Shown piece by piece: positions 22,484 through 31,761 of a stretch of DNA of 43,755 nucleotides. How positions within the stretch are numbered: the stretch's first letter is position 1; every line of letters starts with the position of its first letter. The notes below the pieces were generated by a model, which had not been told where the DNA came from, made no database searches, and worked only from the letters and a program-made list of their open reading frames with translations. The position numbers were made by a program, and so were the translations under genes. The stretch is from Candidatus Anaerotignum merdipullorum (GTDB lineage Bacteria > Bacillota > Clostridia > Lachnospirales > Anaerotignaceae): positions 1-43,755 of the forward strand of contig DXEB01000005.1 in NCBI GenBank assembly GCA_019115165.1. Reading direction: 5' to 3'.

Positions 22484-23704
22484 ATGAAAGAAAAAATTGT
22501 ATTGGCATATTCCGGCGGTCTGGATACCTCTGTGATTATCCCTTGGCTCAAAGAACATTATGATGCAGAAGTGATTGCCGTTTGCGGTGACGTAGGTCAA
22601 GGAAAAGAAACAGAAGGGCTGGAAGAAAAAGCGCTCAAAACCGGCGCAAGCAAACTCTACATTGCCGATTTAACGGAAGAGTTCATCACCGAAGCCATTT
22701 ATCCCTGCATCAAAGCAAACGCTGTTTATGAAGGCAAATACCTGCTGGGAACTTCTATGGCACGTCCCATTATCGCCAAAAAACTGGTGGAAATCGCAAA
22801 AAAAGAAGGCGCTACTGCCATCTGCCACGGCGCCACCGGCAAAGGAAATGACCAAGTACGCTTTGAGCTGACCATCAAAGCACTGGCTCCAGATCTGAAA
22901 ATCATTGCACCTTGGCGTCTGGATACCTGGGGTATGCAGAGCCGTGACGATGAATTGGCATATCTGGAAGCACATGGTATTCCCTTTGAAGGCGGACATG
23001 AAAACTCTTACAGCCGCGACCGCAACATCTGGCATCTGAGCCACGAAGGGCTGGAACTGGAAGATCCCGCCAACGAACCCAACTATAAACATCTGCTGCA
23101 GTTGGGCGTATCTCCTGAAGATGCACCTGATGTACCCGAATACATTACACTGGACTTCGAAGCCGGGATTCCCATCGCGGTCAACGGCGAAAAACTGAGC
23201 CCTGTAGAAATGCTGAAAAAACTCAATGAAATCGGCGGCAAAAACGGGATTGGCATTGCAGATATCTGCGAAAACCGTGTTGTTGGCATGAAATCCCGCG
23301 GCGTATACGAAACTCCCGGCGGTACGATTCTGTACTATGCACATCGGGAACTGGAATATCTGTGCACCGATAAAAAAACACAGGCATTCAATGAAGTGGC
23401 AAGCAACAAATTCACCGAACTGGTTTACAGCGGCGAATGGTTTACTCCGTTGCGGGAAGCGCTGAGCGCATACTTCGATAAAGTAAATGAAACCGTAACC
23501 GGCACAGTCAAACTGAAATTATACAAAGGCAATATTATGCCTGCTGGCAGCACATCTCCTTACAGCCTGTACAATGAATCCATGGCAAGCTTCACCACGG
23601 GGGAACTGTATAACCACAAAGACGCAGACGGCTTTATCAATCTGTTCGGTCTGCCCTTAAAAGTACGTGCCATGATGATGGCAAACCAGAAGGATAACAA
23701 ATAA
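22484..23704 (+). CDS. argG: Argininosuccinate synthase
   Basis: A 406-residue enzyme joining citrulline and aspartate with ATP to give argininosuccinate, the penultimate step of arginine synthesis. The N-type ATP pyrophosphatase P-loop SGGLDTS is at residues 10-16. [28 protein letters not shown]-like [17 protein letters not shown], and [20 protein letters not shown] follow in the usual order. Full length. AAGGAGG lies eight bases before the ATG at 22484. argH follows 480 bases downstream on the same strand; the gap is unusually long for this pair and carries a leftward terminator. Confidence 0.97.
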   Translation: MKEKIVLAYSGGLDTSVIIPWLKEHYDAEVIAVCGDVGQGKETEGLEEKALKTGASKLYIADLTEEFITEAIYPCIKANAVYEGKYLLGTSMARPIIAKKLVEIAKKEGATAICHGATGKGNDQVRFELTIKALAPDLKIIAPWRLDTWGMQSRDDELAYLEAHGIPFEGGHENSYSRDRNIWHLSHEGLELEDPANEPNYKHLLQLGVSPEDAPDVPEYITLDFEAGIPIAVNGEKLSPVEMLKKLNEIGGKNGIGIADICENRVVGMKSRGVYETPGGTILYYAHRELEYLCTDKKTQAFNEVASNKFTELVYSGEWFTPLREALSAYFDKVNETVTGTVKLKLYKGNIMPAGSTSPYSLYNESMASFTTGELYNHKDADGFINLFGLPLKVRAMMMANQKDNK

Positions 23705-23734
23705 TCACATTTGTTTCCATATCTTCTACGAAAG

Positions 23735-23763
23735 AAAAAACACGGGAACATCACATGTTCCCG
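23735..23763 (-). terminator. Leftward intrinsic terminator in the argG-argH gap
   Basis: CGGGAACAT-GTG-ATGTTCCCG is followed on the minus strand by TGTTTTTTCTTTC. It lies 30 bases after argG but its T-run faces leftward, which implies a minus-strand transcript or a bidirectional hairpin. Confidence 0.65.
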
Positions 23764-24185
23764 CGCTAAAATACAAATTGAATCAAAGCGGACTGCTTGT
23801 TTGCAGTCCCCAATCAGAAAAGAAAGAAGCCAGAACGTTCCCGCTCTCTGCCGAACCTTCCGGCTCCTTTGTTTTGCACAGGGAAGTAGACGGTATCTCC
23901 GAACAGTTGCTCTTGGTGTACCCACCTCAATCCCTGACAACAGCAGAATGCATCTCTCTTCATGAGAGGTCAGACAGCTGACGCCTATCGTGTGTTCAGG
24001 CAATCCAATCGATATTTTCTGATACTGCCGCTGTCCCCTCTTCCCATTCTTTCCGTAATCCAATGATAAAGATTGTTTGAGAAGCATTTTGTCTGCTGTT
24101 TCATGCCAAATCCTTGTATCTTTCATCAAGCGGGTCGTTTTCCCCGCTTGATGTGTTTCAAACTGTTGCAGAAAGGACGATAACC
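23764..24185. other. Unexplained argG-argH spacer with several hairpins
   Basis: About 420 bases hold a GGACTGC/GCAGTCC hairpin (23790-23809), a GCCG/CGGC hairpin near 23850, a long-range GACAGC/GCTGTC pairing on the minus strand, and CATCAAGCGGG/CCCGCTTGATG (24124-24153) just before argH. Minus-strand frames are open, including a 49-codon one starting near 23964, but none has a ribosome binding site or recognisable product. It may be a non-coding RNA on the minus strand or a decayed gene. Confidence 0.35.
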
Positions 24186-25565
24186 ATGCAAAAACTTTGG
24201 GGCGGACGCTTTACCAAGTCCACCGACAGCTTTACCGATCATTTCCATTCCTCCATCGGCTTTGACAGTCGGATGTACCGCGAGGATATTACTGGCAGTA
24301 TCGCACATGCCACGATGCTGGGCAAACAAGGGATCATCCCACAGGCAGATGCAGACCTGATTGTCCAGACACTGGGCGAAATCCTCTCAGATATTGATGC
24401 AGGCACTATTTCTTTTGATGAAAAAGCCGAAGACATCCATATGAACATCGAAACCATCCTGATTAGCCGAATCGGCGATGTAGGCAAAAAGCTCCATACC
24501 GGCAGAAGCCGCAATGATCAGGTGGCGCTGGATACTCGCATGTATACCAAAAAAGAACTGACGGAGATCAAAGCACTGCTAAAAAACCTCATGACAACGC
24601 TGAATACTTTGGCAGCCCGGCATACCGAAACCATTCTTCCCGGTTATACCCATTTGCAGCGGGCACAGCCGGTGACGCTTGCACATCATCTGTTGGCATA
24701 CATTGAAATGTTCAAACGTGACTATGATCGTCTGTGCGATACCTACAAACGGACGGATGTCCTTCCCTTGGGCAGCGGTGCACTGGCAACCACTACCTAT
24801 CCGCTGGATCGCCAGTTTGTGGCAGAACAACTTGGTTTTTCTTCCATCTCCGCCAATAGCATGGATGGGGTTTCCGATCGAGATTTCTGCGTAGAAACGG
24901 CATCCACACTGTCGATACTGATGATGCATTTGAGTCGGTTCTGCGAAGAAATTATTCTTTGGAGCAGCCATGAATTCCACTTCATTGAACTAGATGATGC
25001 GTATTCCACCGGGTCCAGTATTATGCCCCAGAAAAAGAATCCGGATATGGCAGAATTGATCCGCGGCAAAACCGGACGGGTATATGGTCACCTCATGGGG
25101 CTGCTGACCACATTGAAAGGTCTGCCTCTGGCTTATAACAAAGACATGCAGGAGGACAAAGAAGCCCTCTTTGACGCCATTGACACCGTAAAAATGTGCC
25201 TGCCTGTCTTTACTAACATGATCGCCACCATGACCGTTCAACCGGATGTCATGTTGCAGGCAGCAAAAGGCGGATTCACCAACGCCACTGACGCAGCAGA
25301 CTGGTTGGTAAAACAAGGAGTACCTTTCCGGGATGCCCACGGCATCATCGGTCGTTTGGTGCTGTACTGCATTGAGCACCACACCAATCTGGATGATCTT
25401 TCTCTGGAGGAATATCAGGCAATTTCTCCTGTATTCAACGAAAGCGTTTACGATGCCATTGGCGTAAAACAATGTGTGGAAGCAAGAAACGTCATCGGCG
25501 GTCCTTCCAAGGCGATGACCACAAAAGCAATCGAAGACAACAACGCATATCTGAAAAAACTGTAA
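24186..25565 (+). CDS. argH: Argininosuccinate lyase
   Basis: A 459-residue lyase that splits argininosuccinate into arginine and fumarate, completing arginine synthesis after argG. Fumarase/aspartase superfamily signatures are visible: MQKLWGGRF at the start, HTGRSRNDQVALDTRMY, PGYTHLQRAQPVTLAHH (catalytic His), LGSGALATTTYPLDR, and the signature loop GSSIMPQKKNPDMAE with the catalytic Ser. Full length and intact. AAAGGA is seven bases before the ATG. A hairpin (24124-24153) sits between any upstream promoter and the ribosome binding site. A terminator follows directly. Confidence 0.97.
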   Translation: MQKLWGGRFTKSTDSFTDHFHSSIGFDSRMYREDITGSIAHATMLGKQGIIPQADADLIVQTLGEILSDIDAGTISFDEKAEDIHMNIETILISRIGDVGKKLHTGRSRNDQVALDTRMYTKKELTEIKALLKNLMTTLNTLAARHTETILPGYTHLQRAQPVTLAHHLLAYIEMFKRDYDRLCDTYKRTDVLPLGSGALATTTYPLDRQFVAEQLGFSSISANSMDGVSDRDFCVETASTLSILMMHLSRFCEEIILWSSHEFHFIELDDAYSTGSSIMPQKKNPDMAELIRGKTGRVYGHLMGLLTTLKGLPLAYNKDMQEDKEALFDAIDTVKMCLPVFTNMIATMTVQPDVMLQAAKGGFTNATDAADWLVKQGVPFRDAHGIIGRLVLYCIEHHTNLDDLSLEEYQAISPVFNESVYDAIGVKQCVEARNVIGGPSKAMTTKAIEDNNAYLKKL

Positions 25566-25567
25566 CC

Positions 25568-25614
25568 AAAAAACACTGTCCCAGACTTTTCCGTCTAAAG
25601 GACAGTGTTTTTTT
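25568..25614 (+). terminator. Strong terminator after argH
   Basis: AAAACACTGTCC pairs with GGACAGTGTTTT, followed by TTTTC, immediately after the argH stop codon. Confidence 0.9.
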
Positions 25615-25700
25615 CTTTCTCTTGTGAAACAGGAACCTCTGTTACGGCATTCCCTCTTTCCTATTTCTCTCTTTCATCCAATCCCGCAAGTAACTTCCGC

Positions 25701-26354
25701 TTATCGAAATAACTCTGCCACATCCTGCGGCGTTTTCACCACAGCATCTGCTCCGCAGGCGGCAAATTCCTCTGCACTCCCATATCCATATAATACGCCA
25801 ACTGCCTGCACACCCAGCGCATGAGCGCCCTCAATATCATATTTCCGATCCCCGATCATCACTGCGTCTTGAGGCGCCACATGCATCTCTTTCAATACAT
25901 GCGCCACCACCTTGGCTTTGGTATTGCGGGAAGATGTGGGATCATCTCCGCCAATCACTTCAAAATACTTTGCCAATCCAAAATGTTCCAATATCCGTAC
26001 TGCCGTCGTCTGATGCTTAGATGTCGCCACTGCAAGACGTTTCCCGCTCGTCTGAAGCGCTTGCAGCATTTCCACGATTCCATCATATACCGCATTTTCA
26101 AACAATCCTACGGAAAAATACCGTTCTCGAAAATACAAAATCGCCTGTTCCACTTCTGCATCCTTCATCCCGAATGCCTCTCGGAAACTGTCCCGCAGCG
26201 GCGGACCTACCAAAAACCGTAATGCTTCTGCGGTCCATACGTCCTGTCCCATTTTTTTCTGCATATACTGTGCGGAACGAATGATTCCCCTCGCCGAATC
26301 CGTCAATGTACCATCCAAATCAAATAACAGTACCTTCTGCTTCCATAAATCCAT
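25701..26354 (-). CDS. HAD-superfamily hydrolase (phosphoglycolate phosphatase-like)
   Basis: A 217-residue HAD subfamily IA phosphatase. Motif I is LLFDLDGTLTDS with nucleophile Asp (residue 12) and acid Asp (14). A helical cap (about 20-85) follows, then motif II VATSK, motif III with Lys around TKAKVVAHVL, and motif IV MIGDRKYDIEGAHALG. The closest type is Gph/PpaX/YjjG, which dephosphorylate small phosphates such as phosphoglycolate, pyrophosphate or nucleotides; the substrate is not deducible. GGAGAG lies ten bases upstream of the ATG. It is a single gene transcribed towards the argH terminator. Confidence 0.88.
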   Translation of the reverse strand: MDLWKQKVLLFDLDGTLTDSARGIIRSAQYMQKKMGQDVWTAEALRFLVGPPLRDSFREAFGMKDAEVEQAILYFRERYFSVGLFENAVYDGIVEMLQALQTSGKRLAVATSKHQTTAVRILEHFGLAKYFEVIGGDDPTSSRNTKAKVVAHVLKEMHVAPQDAVMIGDRKYDIEGAHALGVQAVGVLYGYGSAEEFAACGADAVVKTPQDVAELFR

Positions 26355-26548
26355 GTGTTCTCATCTCTCCTTTTGCATATTGGTATGATTGTACACCTGC
26401 CTGCAGCATCTGTAAAGGATTCCTCTGATCTAAATCCTATGATATACTACAAAAAATATCTTATAACACATCTTCAATGCAACTTTTTCCCTATGATATT
26501 ACTCTAAAGAATAAAAGAGATACACACCCATGCATGGGAGGAACCCAA

Positions 26549-27049
26549 ATGAAAAACAAGCTAGAACAACAAACCGAAGATCTTCTCCTTCGTCAGTACG
26601 ATCGCTATTATCGGCTGGCCTACAGCTATACCCATAGTACGCAGGATGCGCTGGATATTGTACAGGAAAGTGCATACCGAGCCATCAAACATTGTCACTT
26701 GGTGCGTAATGACGCCTATTTGGGCACATGGATCTATCGTATTGTCATTCACACTTCACTTGAATTTCTGCGCAAACAAAAGCGGGAAATGCCTATGGCG
26801 CAGCCGGAGGAACCTACGGAAGCAGCAGGCATTTCCCAAGAAGAATCGGAACAAATGCACCGCCAGTGGGAATTACAAGAAGAACTGGAACGCCTGACAG
26901 AAAAAGAACGCACTGTTTTGACGCTGCGTTACTTTGAAGATTGTACCTTAGAGGAAATCGCACAAATTACAGGAGAAAATCTAAATACCGTCAAAGCACG
27001 GTTATATCGTTCATTGAAAAAACTGCGTCTGGGCATGGAACAGATGTAG
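26549..27049 (+). CDS. ECF-type RNA polymerase sigma factor (SigV-like)
   Basis: A 166-residue sigma-70 family protein with only regions 2 and 4, as in group 4 (ECF) factors. Region 2 spans about 15-75 (YDRYYRLAYSYTHSTQDALDIVQESAYRAI; GTWIYRIVIHTSLEFLRK) and region 4 about 110-160 (LTEKERTVLTLRYFEDCTLEEIAQITGENLNTVKARLYRSLKKLR). GGGAGG precedes the ATG at 26549. The next gene, 23 bases on, encodes a membrane anti-sigma of the RsiV type, so the pair probably senses an envelope signal; in Bacillus the SigV/RsiV pair responds to lysozyme. Confidence 0.92.
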   Translation: MKNKLEQQTEDLLLRQYDRYYRLAYSYTHSTQDALDIVQESAYRAIKHCHLVRNDAYLGTWIYRIVIHTSLEFLRKQKREMPMAQPEEPTEAAGISQEESEQMHRQWELQEELERLTEKERTVLTLRYFEDCTLEEIAQITGENLNTVKARLYRSLKKLRLGMEQM

Positions 27050-27072
27050 TAAAACAGAAAGGAGTCCACACG

Positions 27073-27918
27073 ATGCAGCAGCAAAAACAAGCACAAGATA
27101 GATTATCCGAATGGAAACAACAGTATGTCCAAATCCCAGTACCGCCCACAGCAAAAGCACGAGTGATCGCCGGAATTGCACAAGCGCGTCAAGAACGACT
27201 CGATCGCAGGAGACGTCTTTCTCTGCGCCGCAGCGGTATCGCTGCAGCTGCCGTTTTTCTTTCCTTTGGGATTGCCGTGAATACCAGTCCTGTCATTGCC
27301 AAAGCGATGGACAGCATTCCGGTCATCGGCTCTCTTGCGAGAGTTGTAACTCTGCGTACCTATACAGACAGTCAAACTGGCATGCAAGCAGACATCACTG
27401 TACCGCAGATTCGTGCCAACGCCCCTGCCAATGAAGATATTCAAGCATATGCCAATCAGTTGATTGCACAATATGAGGCTGAAGTCGCAGCCTCTATGGA
27501 TGACGGACATTATGCAATGACATCTGATTACCAAGTTATTTCTGACAACGCACACTACGTTAGCATCCAAATCAATACTGTCATCACACAGGCATCCGGT
27601 ACACAATTCGTAAAAATATTTACCGTGGATAAAGCTACAGGAGAAACAGTTTCTCTCGGCGATTATCTGCAAAACGATAAAAACGCACAGAATACCATCA
27701 GTGAGAATATTCGTGCTCAAATGCAGGAACAAATGGCAGCAGACGAAAACAAACAATATTTCTCCGTTGAGGAAGGCGGCTTCTCTGCTTTGGATGGTAC
27801 AGAAGATTTTTATCTGGATGAGGCAGGCGATCTCGTTATCGTATTTGACGAATATACCGTCGCTCCCGGTTATATGGGTGCTGTCAGCTTCACCATTCCC
27901 AAAGATATTTTGGCATAA
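27073..27918 (+). CDS. RsiV-family membrane anti-sigma factor
   Basis: A 281-residue single-pass membrane protein. The N-terminal cytoplasmic part (1-54) has the sequence VPPTAKARVIAGIAQARQER typical of RsiV-type sigma-binding domains. A transmembrane helix spans about 55-71 (IAAAAVFLSFGIAVNT). The extracellular part carries a DUF4163/DUF3298-like pair (residues about 90-281: EAEVAASMDDGHYAM, TVDKATGETVSLGDYL, FDEYTVAPGYMG). In Bacillus RsiV this region binds lysozyme and is then cut to release SigV. GAAAGGAG lies upstream. It is co-transcribed with the sigma gene; no oatA-like gene is next to it. Confidence 0.85.
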   Translation: MQQQKQAQDRLSEWKQQYVQIPVPPTAKARVIAGIAQARQERLDRRRRLSLRRSGIAAAAVFLSFGIAVNTSPVIAKAMDSIPVIGSLARVVTLRTYTDSQTGMQADITVPQIRANAPANEDIQAYANQLIAQYEAEVAASMDDGHYAMTSDYQVISDNAHYVSIQINTVITQASGTQFVKIFTVDKATGETVSLGDYLQNDKNAQNTISENIRAQMQEQMAADENKQYFSVEEGGFSALDGTEDFYLDEAGDLVIVFDEYTVAPGYMGAVSFTIPKDILA

Positions 27919-27968
27919 TACAAACACCTTACTGTTATTGCGTTTTACATCAACATCATCCTGATTTT

Positions 27969-28006
27969 CCCGAGGACTCCTCTTTTGTGTCCTCGGGATA
28001 CTTTTT
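27969..28006 (+). terminator. Terminator after the anti-sigma gene
   Basis: CCCGAGGAC pairs with GTCCTCGGG, followed by ATACTTTTT. Confidence 0.85.
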
Positions 28007-28110
28007 GTCCTATCCCACTTCCACCAATCGCATGATAGCGCCTCTCCATGTAGAAAATCATCTCTGGAATACTTGCTTCTCTGCCGTCTTGCAATGCTTT
28101 CCGAATAAAG

Positions 28111-28153
28111 AAAAAAGCAGATACCGCCATATGCGGTATCTGCCATTTTTTTG
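28111..28153 (-). terminator. Terminator of the first aminotransferase gene
   Basis: GCAGATACCGC-CATAT-GCGGTATCTGC is flanked by A6 on the left and T7 on the right, so it works in both directions. On the minus strand it ends the gene at 28184. Confidence 0.88.
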
Positions 28154-28183
28154 TTATCCGATTTTCATTCCGTTCCAAATGAC

Positions 28184-29368
28184 TTATTTCAGGTTTGCTT
28201 TGATTACTTCTGCAATCTTTGTAATCCCTTCTACAATCTTTTCTTCCGGCATGCAGGAGTAGTTCAGACGGAAGTGATTTTCCTTGCCGCCATTCGGGAA
28301 GAAGCTGCCACCAGGTACATATGCAACGTTCTTTGCCAAGCACTGAGGAGCCAGAACTTTTGCATCCATGTAATCGGGCAGGATTACCCATGTGAACAGA
28401 CCACCCTGAGGATGTGTGAATTTTGCTTCCTTCGGGAAAGTTTCTTCCATTGTTTTCAGCATGCAGTCACGTCTCTTACGATATACGTCTTTGATTTTTT
28501 CTACATGTGCATCCAGATCATACATATCCAGGAATCTGTCCGCAATCAACTGGTCGATAGAAGAAGACTGCAGGTCAGCACCCTGTTTGATGAAGTTATA
28601 TTTGCCCAAAATTTCTTCAGAAGCACATACCCAACCAATACGCAGACCAGGTGCCAGAATCTTGGAGCAAGTGCCCAGGAAGATAACCAGTTCTTTGGTA
28701 TCCATGGATTTCAAAGAAGGCATATTTTCTCCTTCGAAGCGCAGTTCACCATACGGGTTGTCTTCGATTACGGGGATTTCATATTTGTTTATGATATCCA
28801 TAAATTTCTGGCGTCTTTCCAGAGACCATGTTTTTCCGGTAGGATTCTGGAAATCTGGGATAACATAAATCATTTTTACATTTTCTGTGGTAGCCAGAAT
28901 TTTTTCCAATTCCTCTGTGATCATACCGTCATCATCTGTCGGCACTTCAATAAAGGTAGGTTCACAAGCTTTGAATGCGTTTACTGCACCCAGATAAGAA
29001 GGGCTTTCCAGCAACACGACATCGCCGGGGTTCAAAAATACACGCGCGGAGAAATCCAGACCCTGCTGAGAGCCGCTGGTGATCAGCACATGATTAATGT
29101 CGGTTTCAATCCCGTTTTTCGCTTTCATACGGTCTACCAATTTCTGACGCAGAGAAGGCAAACCTTCTGTAGAAGCATACTGCAGTGCAGACTGACCAAC
29201 TTCGTCCATTACTTTGATACAAGCCTGTTTAATTCCTTCACAGGGGAACAGTTCGGGCGCAGGCATACCACCGGCAAAAGAAATGACTTCCGGCTTTGCT
29301 GTCAACGCCAACAATTCTCTGATTTCGGAACCTTTTAAAAGACTCATTCTGTTAGCAAACTGTACCAT
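28184..29368 (-). CDS. PLP-dependent aminotransferase, LysN/2-aminoadipate type (paralogue 1)
   Basis: A 394-residue fold-type I aminotransferase related to LysN/ARO8 and the catalytic part of MocR proteins. Landmarks are ISFAGGMPAPELFP, the TSGSQQGLD phosphate-binding segment, IPDFQNPTGKTW, EDNPYGELRF, and the PLP lysine in GTCSKILAPGLRIGW; FRLNYS near the end holds the substrate-binding Arg. Such enzymes are broad, acting on aromatic, branched-chain or aminoadipate substrates. AAGGAGG lies upstream. It is a close tandem paralogue of the gene at 30050, but each has its own control region and terminator. Confidence 0.92.
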   Translation of the reverse strand: MVQFANRMSLLKGSEIRELLALTAKPEVISFAGGMPAPELFPCEGIKQACIKVMDEVGQSALQYASTEGLPSLRQKLVDRMKAKNGIETDINHVLITSGSQQGLDFSARVFLNPGDVVLLESPSYLGAVNAFKACEPTFIEVPTDDDGMITEELEKILATTENVKMIYVIPDFQNPTGKTWSLERRQKFMDIINKYEIPVIEDNPYGELRFEGENMPSLKSMDTKELVIFLGTCSKILAPGLRIGWVCASEEILGKYNFIKQGADLQSSSIDQLIADRFLDMYDLDAHVEKIKDVYRKRRDCMLKTMEETFPKEAKFTHPQGGLFTWVILPDYMDAKVLAPQCLAKNVAYVPGGSFFPNGGKENHFRLNYSCMPEEKIVEGITKIAEVIKANLK

Positions 29369-29423
29369 GAAAAATTCCTCCTTATGTAATAAATATAAAA
29401 AACCAACTTTACCATCTGATACG

Positions 29424-29451
29424 CAGACAAGATATCCATCATATCAGACAA
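29424..29451. promoter_or_regulatory. Direct repeat CAGACAA upstream of aminotransferase 1, candidate operator
   Basis: CAGACAA at 29424-29430 and 29445-29451 is spaced 21 bases (two helical turns), with ATATC following both. A TATGAT box lies between them on the minus strand. It could be a regulator site over the promoter; this is speculative. Confidence 0.35.
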
Positions 29452-29706
29452 ATATCTAAAAATGAACTCCTTTTCTTTATTAAAACACAAATATTGCATA
29501 AAGTCAATGAAAAAATAAACAAGAAACCTATCAAATTTTGCTTAAAAATTTTATCACATTGTAATTTTTCTTTATGTTTTCGCGATTTTTCCATATATTC
29601 TATCTCAATTCTTTGTGTTTTTGTACCTATTTTAGTACATTTTTCCGTGTATCACGGACATTCACTACATCTGCCTCGACCGCATGGACCTGTCAGAAGA
29701 AAAAGC
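29452..29706. other. AT-rich spacer without a gene
   Basis: Very AT-rich sequence between the aminotransferase 1 control region and the next terminator. No open frame with a ribosome binding site. A small TGTACC-type palindromic stretch occurs near 29626-29640. Confidence 0.4.
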
Positions 29707-29744
29707 ATAAAAACAGCCGTTTTCTTTTTCAAAAGACAACGGCT
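29707..29744 (-). terminator. Second leftward terminator between the aminotransferases
   Basis: On the minus strand AGCCGTT pairs with AACGGCT and is followed by GTTTTTAT. It lies about 150 bases past the first terminator of aminotransferase 2; no gene is seen between the two. Confidence 0.6.
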
Positions 29745-29889
29745 CAATAGACCACTTGATTTTTTGCAAATGCCTGCCTTTCCCGGCTGTCTTTCTTTCT
29801 GAATGACACTGCCTAAGATGACGCTTCAACGGCAGCACCACTTAGATTACAAAATTTTCCATAGAACGCAGACAGCATGATTTTTCGGC

Positions 29890-29946
29890 AAAAAAACAGG
29901 GAGTTTCCATGCATGAATGCAGATGAAACTCCCTGTTCTTTTCTTT
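29890..29946 (-). terminator. Terminator of aminotransferase 2
   Basis: ACAGGGAGTTTC pairs with GAAACTCCCTGT; on the minus strand a run of seven T follows. Confidence 0.85.
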
Positions 29947-30049
29947 CCTCGTCAAACACGGGAACGAAATACGTCTTTAACAAAATTCTTATACACTGAG
30001 GTCTTGACCACAATCTCTTTGTGTATTGCGAAATCAAGAAATCCCATTT

Positions 30050-31234
30050 TTACTTCAGATTCGCCCGAATCACTTCTGCAATTGCTTGGATACCCGCTAC
30101 AATCTTGTCATCCGGCATACCAGAATAATTCATACGGAAACAGTTATATTTTCCGCCATTCGGGAAAAAGCTGTCTCCCGGTACATAAGCAACTTTCTTT
30201 TCCAGGCACTGTACTGCCATATCGCGGGAATTGATGTAATCCGGCAGTTCCACCCATGTGAACAGTCCGCCGTCCGGGTGCGTAAATTTTACTTCTTTTG
30301 GGAAGTAGGTTTCCATTGCCTCCATCATCACATCCCGTCTATGACGATAAGTTTCCCGAATCACATCCACATGTTCATCCAAATCGAACATTTCCATAAA
30401 CTGGTTGACTTCCAGCTGTGTTACCGTCGGTGTCTGTAAATCAGCACCCTGTTTGATAAAATTGAACATCGACAAGATTTCATCTGAAGCGCAAACCCAT
30501 CCCAAGCGATATCCAGGCACCAGTATTTTGGAGAAAGTGCCCAAATACACCACCAATCCTTTGGGATCCATAGATTTCAGCGCCGGCAGGGTATCATTTT
30601 CAAAGCGCAGCTCTCCGTATGGATTATCCTCAATCACCGGAATCTCGTATCGATTGACCACTTCCATAAATTTTTGGCGGCGTTCCAGCGTCCAAGTGCG
30701 TCCGGTAGGATTCTGGAAATCAGGAATAACATAAATCATTTTGACATTTTCTGTTGTGGACAAAATTTTCTCCAGTGCTTCCACATTCATCCCGCCATCA
30801 TCGGTAGGCACTTCCAAAAAGGTCGGCTCACATCCTTTGAATGCGTTAATCGCACCCAAATAAGACGGGCTTTCCATCAATACAACATCTCCTTTATCCA
30901 AAAACACACGTCCGGCAAAATCCAGCCCCTGCTGAGAACCACTGGTAATCAAAATATGGTCCGCATCCGTTTCAATATTGTTTTTATCTTTCATTCTTTG
31001 AGCAATCTTTTCCCGCAGCGCCGGGAACCCTTCTGTAGAAGAATATTGACATGCAACCTGTCCGATCTGATCCAGAACCGCATCGCATGCCTGCCGCAGT
31101 TGTTCTACCGGAAACAGTTCTGCCGCCGGCAATCCCCCTGCGAAAGAAATGATATCCGGCTGTGCAATGAGTTTCAGCAAATCCCCAATGTCGGATTGAG
31201 TCAGTTGTTCCATCCTTTTCGCATAACGAACCAT
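30050..31234 (-). CDS. PLP-dependent aminotransferase, LysN/2-aminoadipate type (paralogue 2)
   Basis: A 394-residue enzyme, the same length and largely the same sequence as the gene at 28184; whole blocks such as TTENVKMIYVIPDFQNPTG are identical. The PLP lysine lies in GTFSKILVPGYRLGW. Differences cluster at the N-terminus (YAKRMEQLTQSDIGDLL) and near the substrate side (LQTPTVTQLEVNQFMEMFDLDEHVD), which suggests diverged specificity after tandem duplication. AAAGGAGG precedes the ATG. It has its own promoter (31305-31333) and terminator, so the two copies can be regulated separately. Confidence 0.92.
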   Translation of the reverse strand: MVRYAKRMEQLTQSDIGDLLKLIAQPDIISFAGGLPAAELFPVEQLRQACDAVLDQIGQVACQYSSTEGFPALREKIAQRMKDKNNIETDADHILITSGSQQGLDFAGRVFLDKGDVVLMESPSYLGAINAFKGCEPTFLEVPTDDGGMNVEALEKILSTTENVKMIYVIPDFQNPTGRTWTLERRQKFMEVVNRYEIPVIEDNPYGELRFENDTLPALKSMDPKGLVVYLGTFSKILVPGYRLGWVCASDEILSMFNFIKQGADLQTPTVTQLEVNQFMEMFDLDEHVDVIRETYRHRRDVMMEAMETYFPKEVKFTHPDGGLFTWVELPDYINSRDMAVQCLEKKVAYVPGDSFFPNGGKYNCFRMNYSGMPDDKIVAGIQAIAEVIRANLK

Positions 31235-31304
31235 AGTTGTTTCCTCCTTTGCCTATTTGTTTGTAATTGTCTTTTGTACCCCAATAAATACTTGTTTCTG
31301 TTCC

Positions 31305-31333
31305 ATCAAACCACAAAGCGCCGAAACTGTCAA
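31305..31333 (-). promoter_or_regulatory. Promoter of aminotransferase 2
   Basis: On the minus strand perfect TTGACA (31328-31333), 17-base spacer, TTTGAT (31305-31310), 70 bases before the start codon. Confidence 0.6.
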
Positions 31334-31761
31334 TATCTGTTTTCCTGCTTTGTTTTTTTATTTGAACAAAGGATATTCCATTTTTTTGTGCGAATCTCAC
31401 GGAAATAAAACTTTTTGTACAAAAAAACATACAATTTCCCCATGGCTTCCCAGTCGGATTTCACAAATTCGGTAAAAGCCTTCTTTCCTTTGTTTTATTT
31501 TTTATCAGAAATTTTTTTGTTTTTTCTTTCCATCTCCTCTTTTGGAAATGGACTATCTTTTCCTGATGGCATTCTGTTTAGAAATTCTGTTTTTTTGGTT
31601 CAATATTACCTTACTTTTTTTCTTCTTCTTTGATGATAACCGACTGAAATGATGGGAATCACCGGCTTTGTACAAGAATACTATTTTTTTATTTTTCCAC
31701 CTCATTTTTTGCCGCAATATGTCAAAATGTTTAATAAATAAAATTTTTTGTTTATTTTCTA
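31334..31761. other. T-rich spacer between divergent genes
   Basis: About 430 bases, strongly T-rich on the plus strand (many runs of five or more T). No gene, hairpin of note or repeat was found. Such AT-rich DNA could be bent or curved regulatory DNA. Confidence 0.4.

Noticed and set aside
23881-23945. T-box-like sequence on the minus strand in the argG-argH gap
   Set aside because: The core motif is imperfect (an extra G and wrong flank), no stem I or specifier loop is recognisable, and no gene lies downstream on that strand.
29813-30037. Minus-strand frame of 74 codons between the aminotransferases
   Set aside because: It spans the terminator of aminotransferase 2 and has no ribosome binding site.
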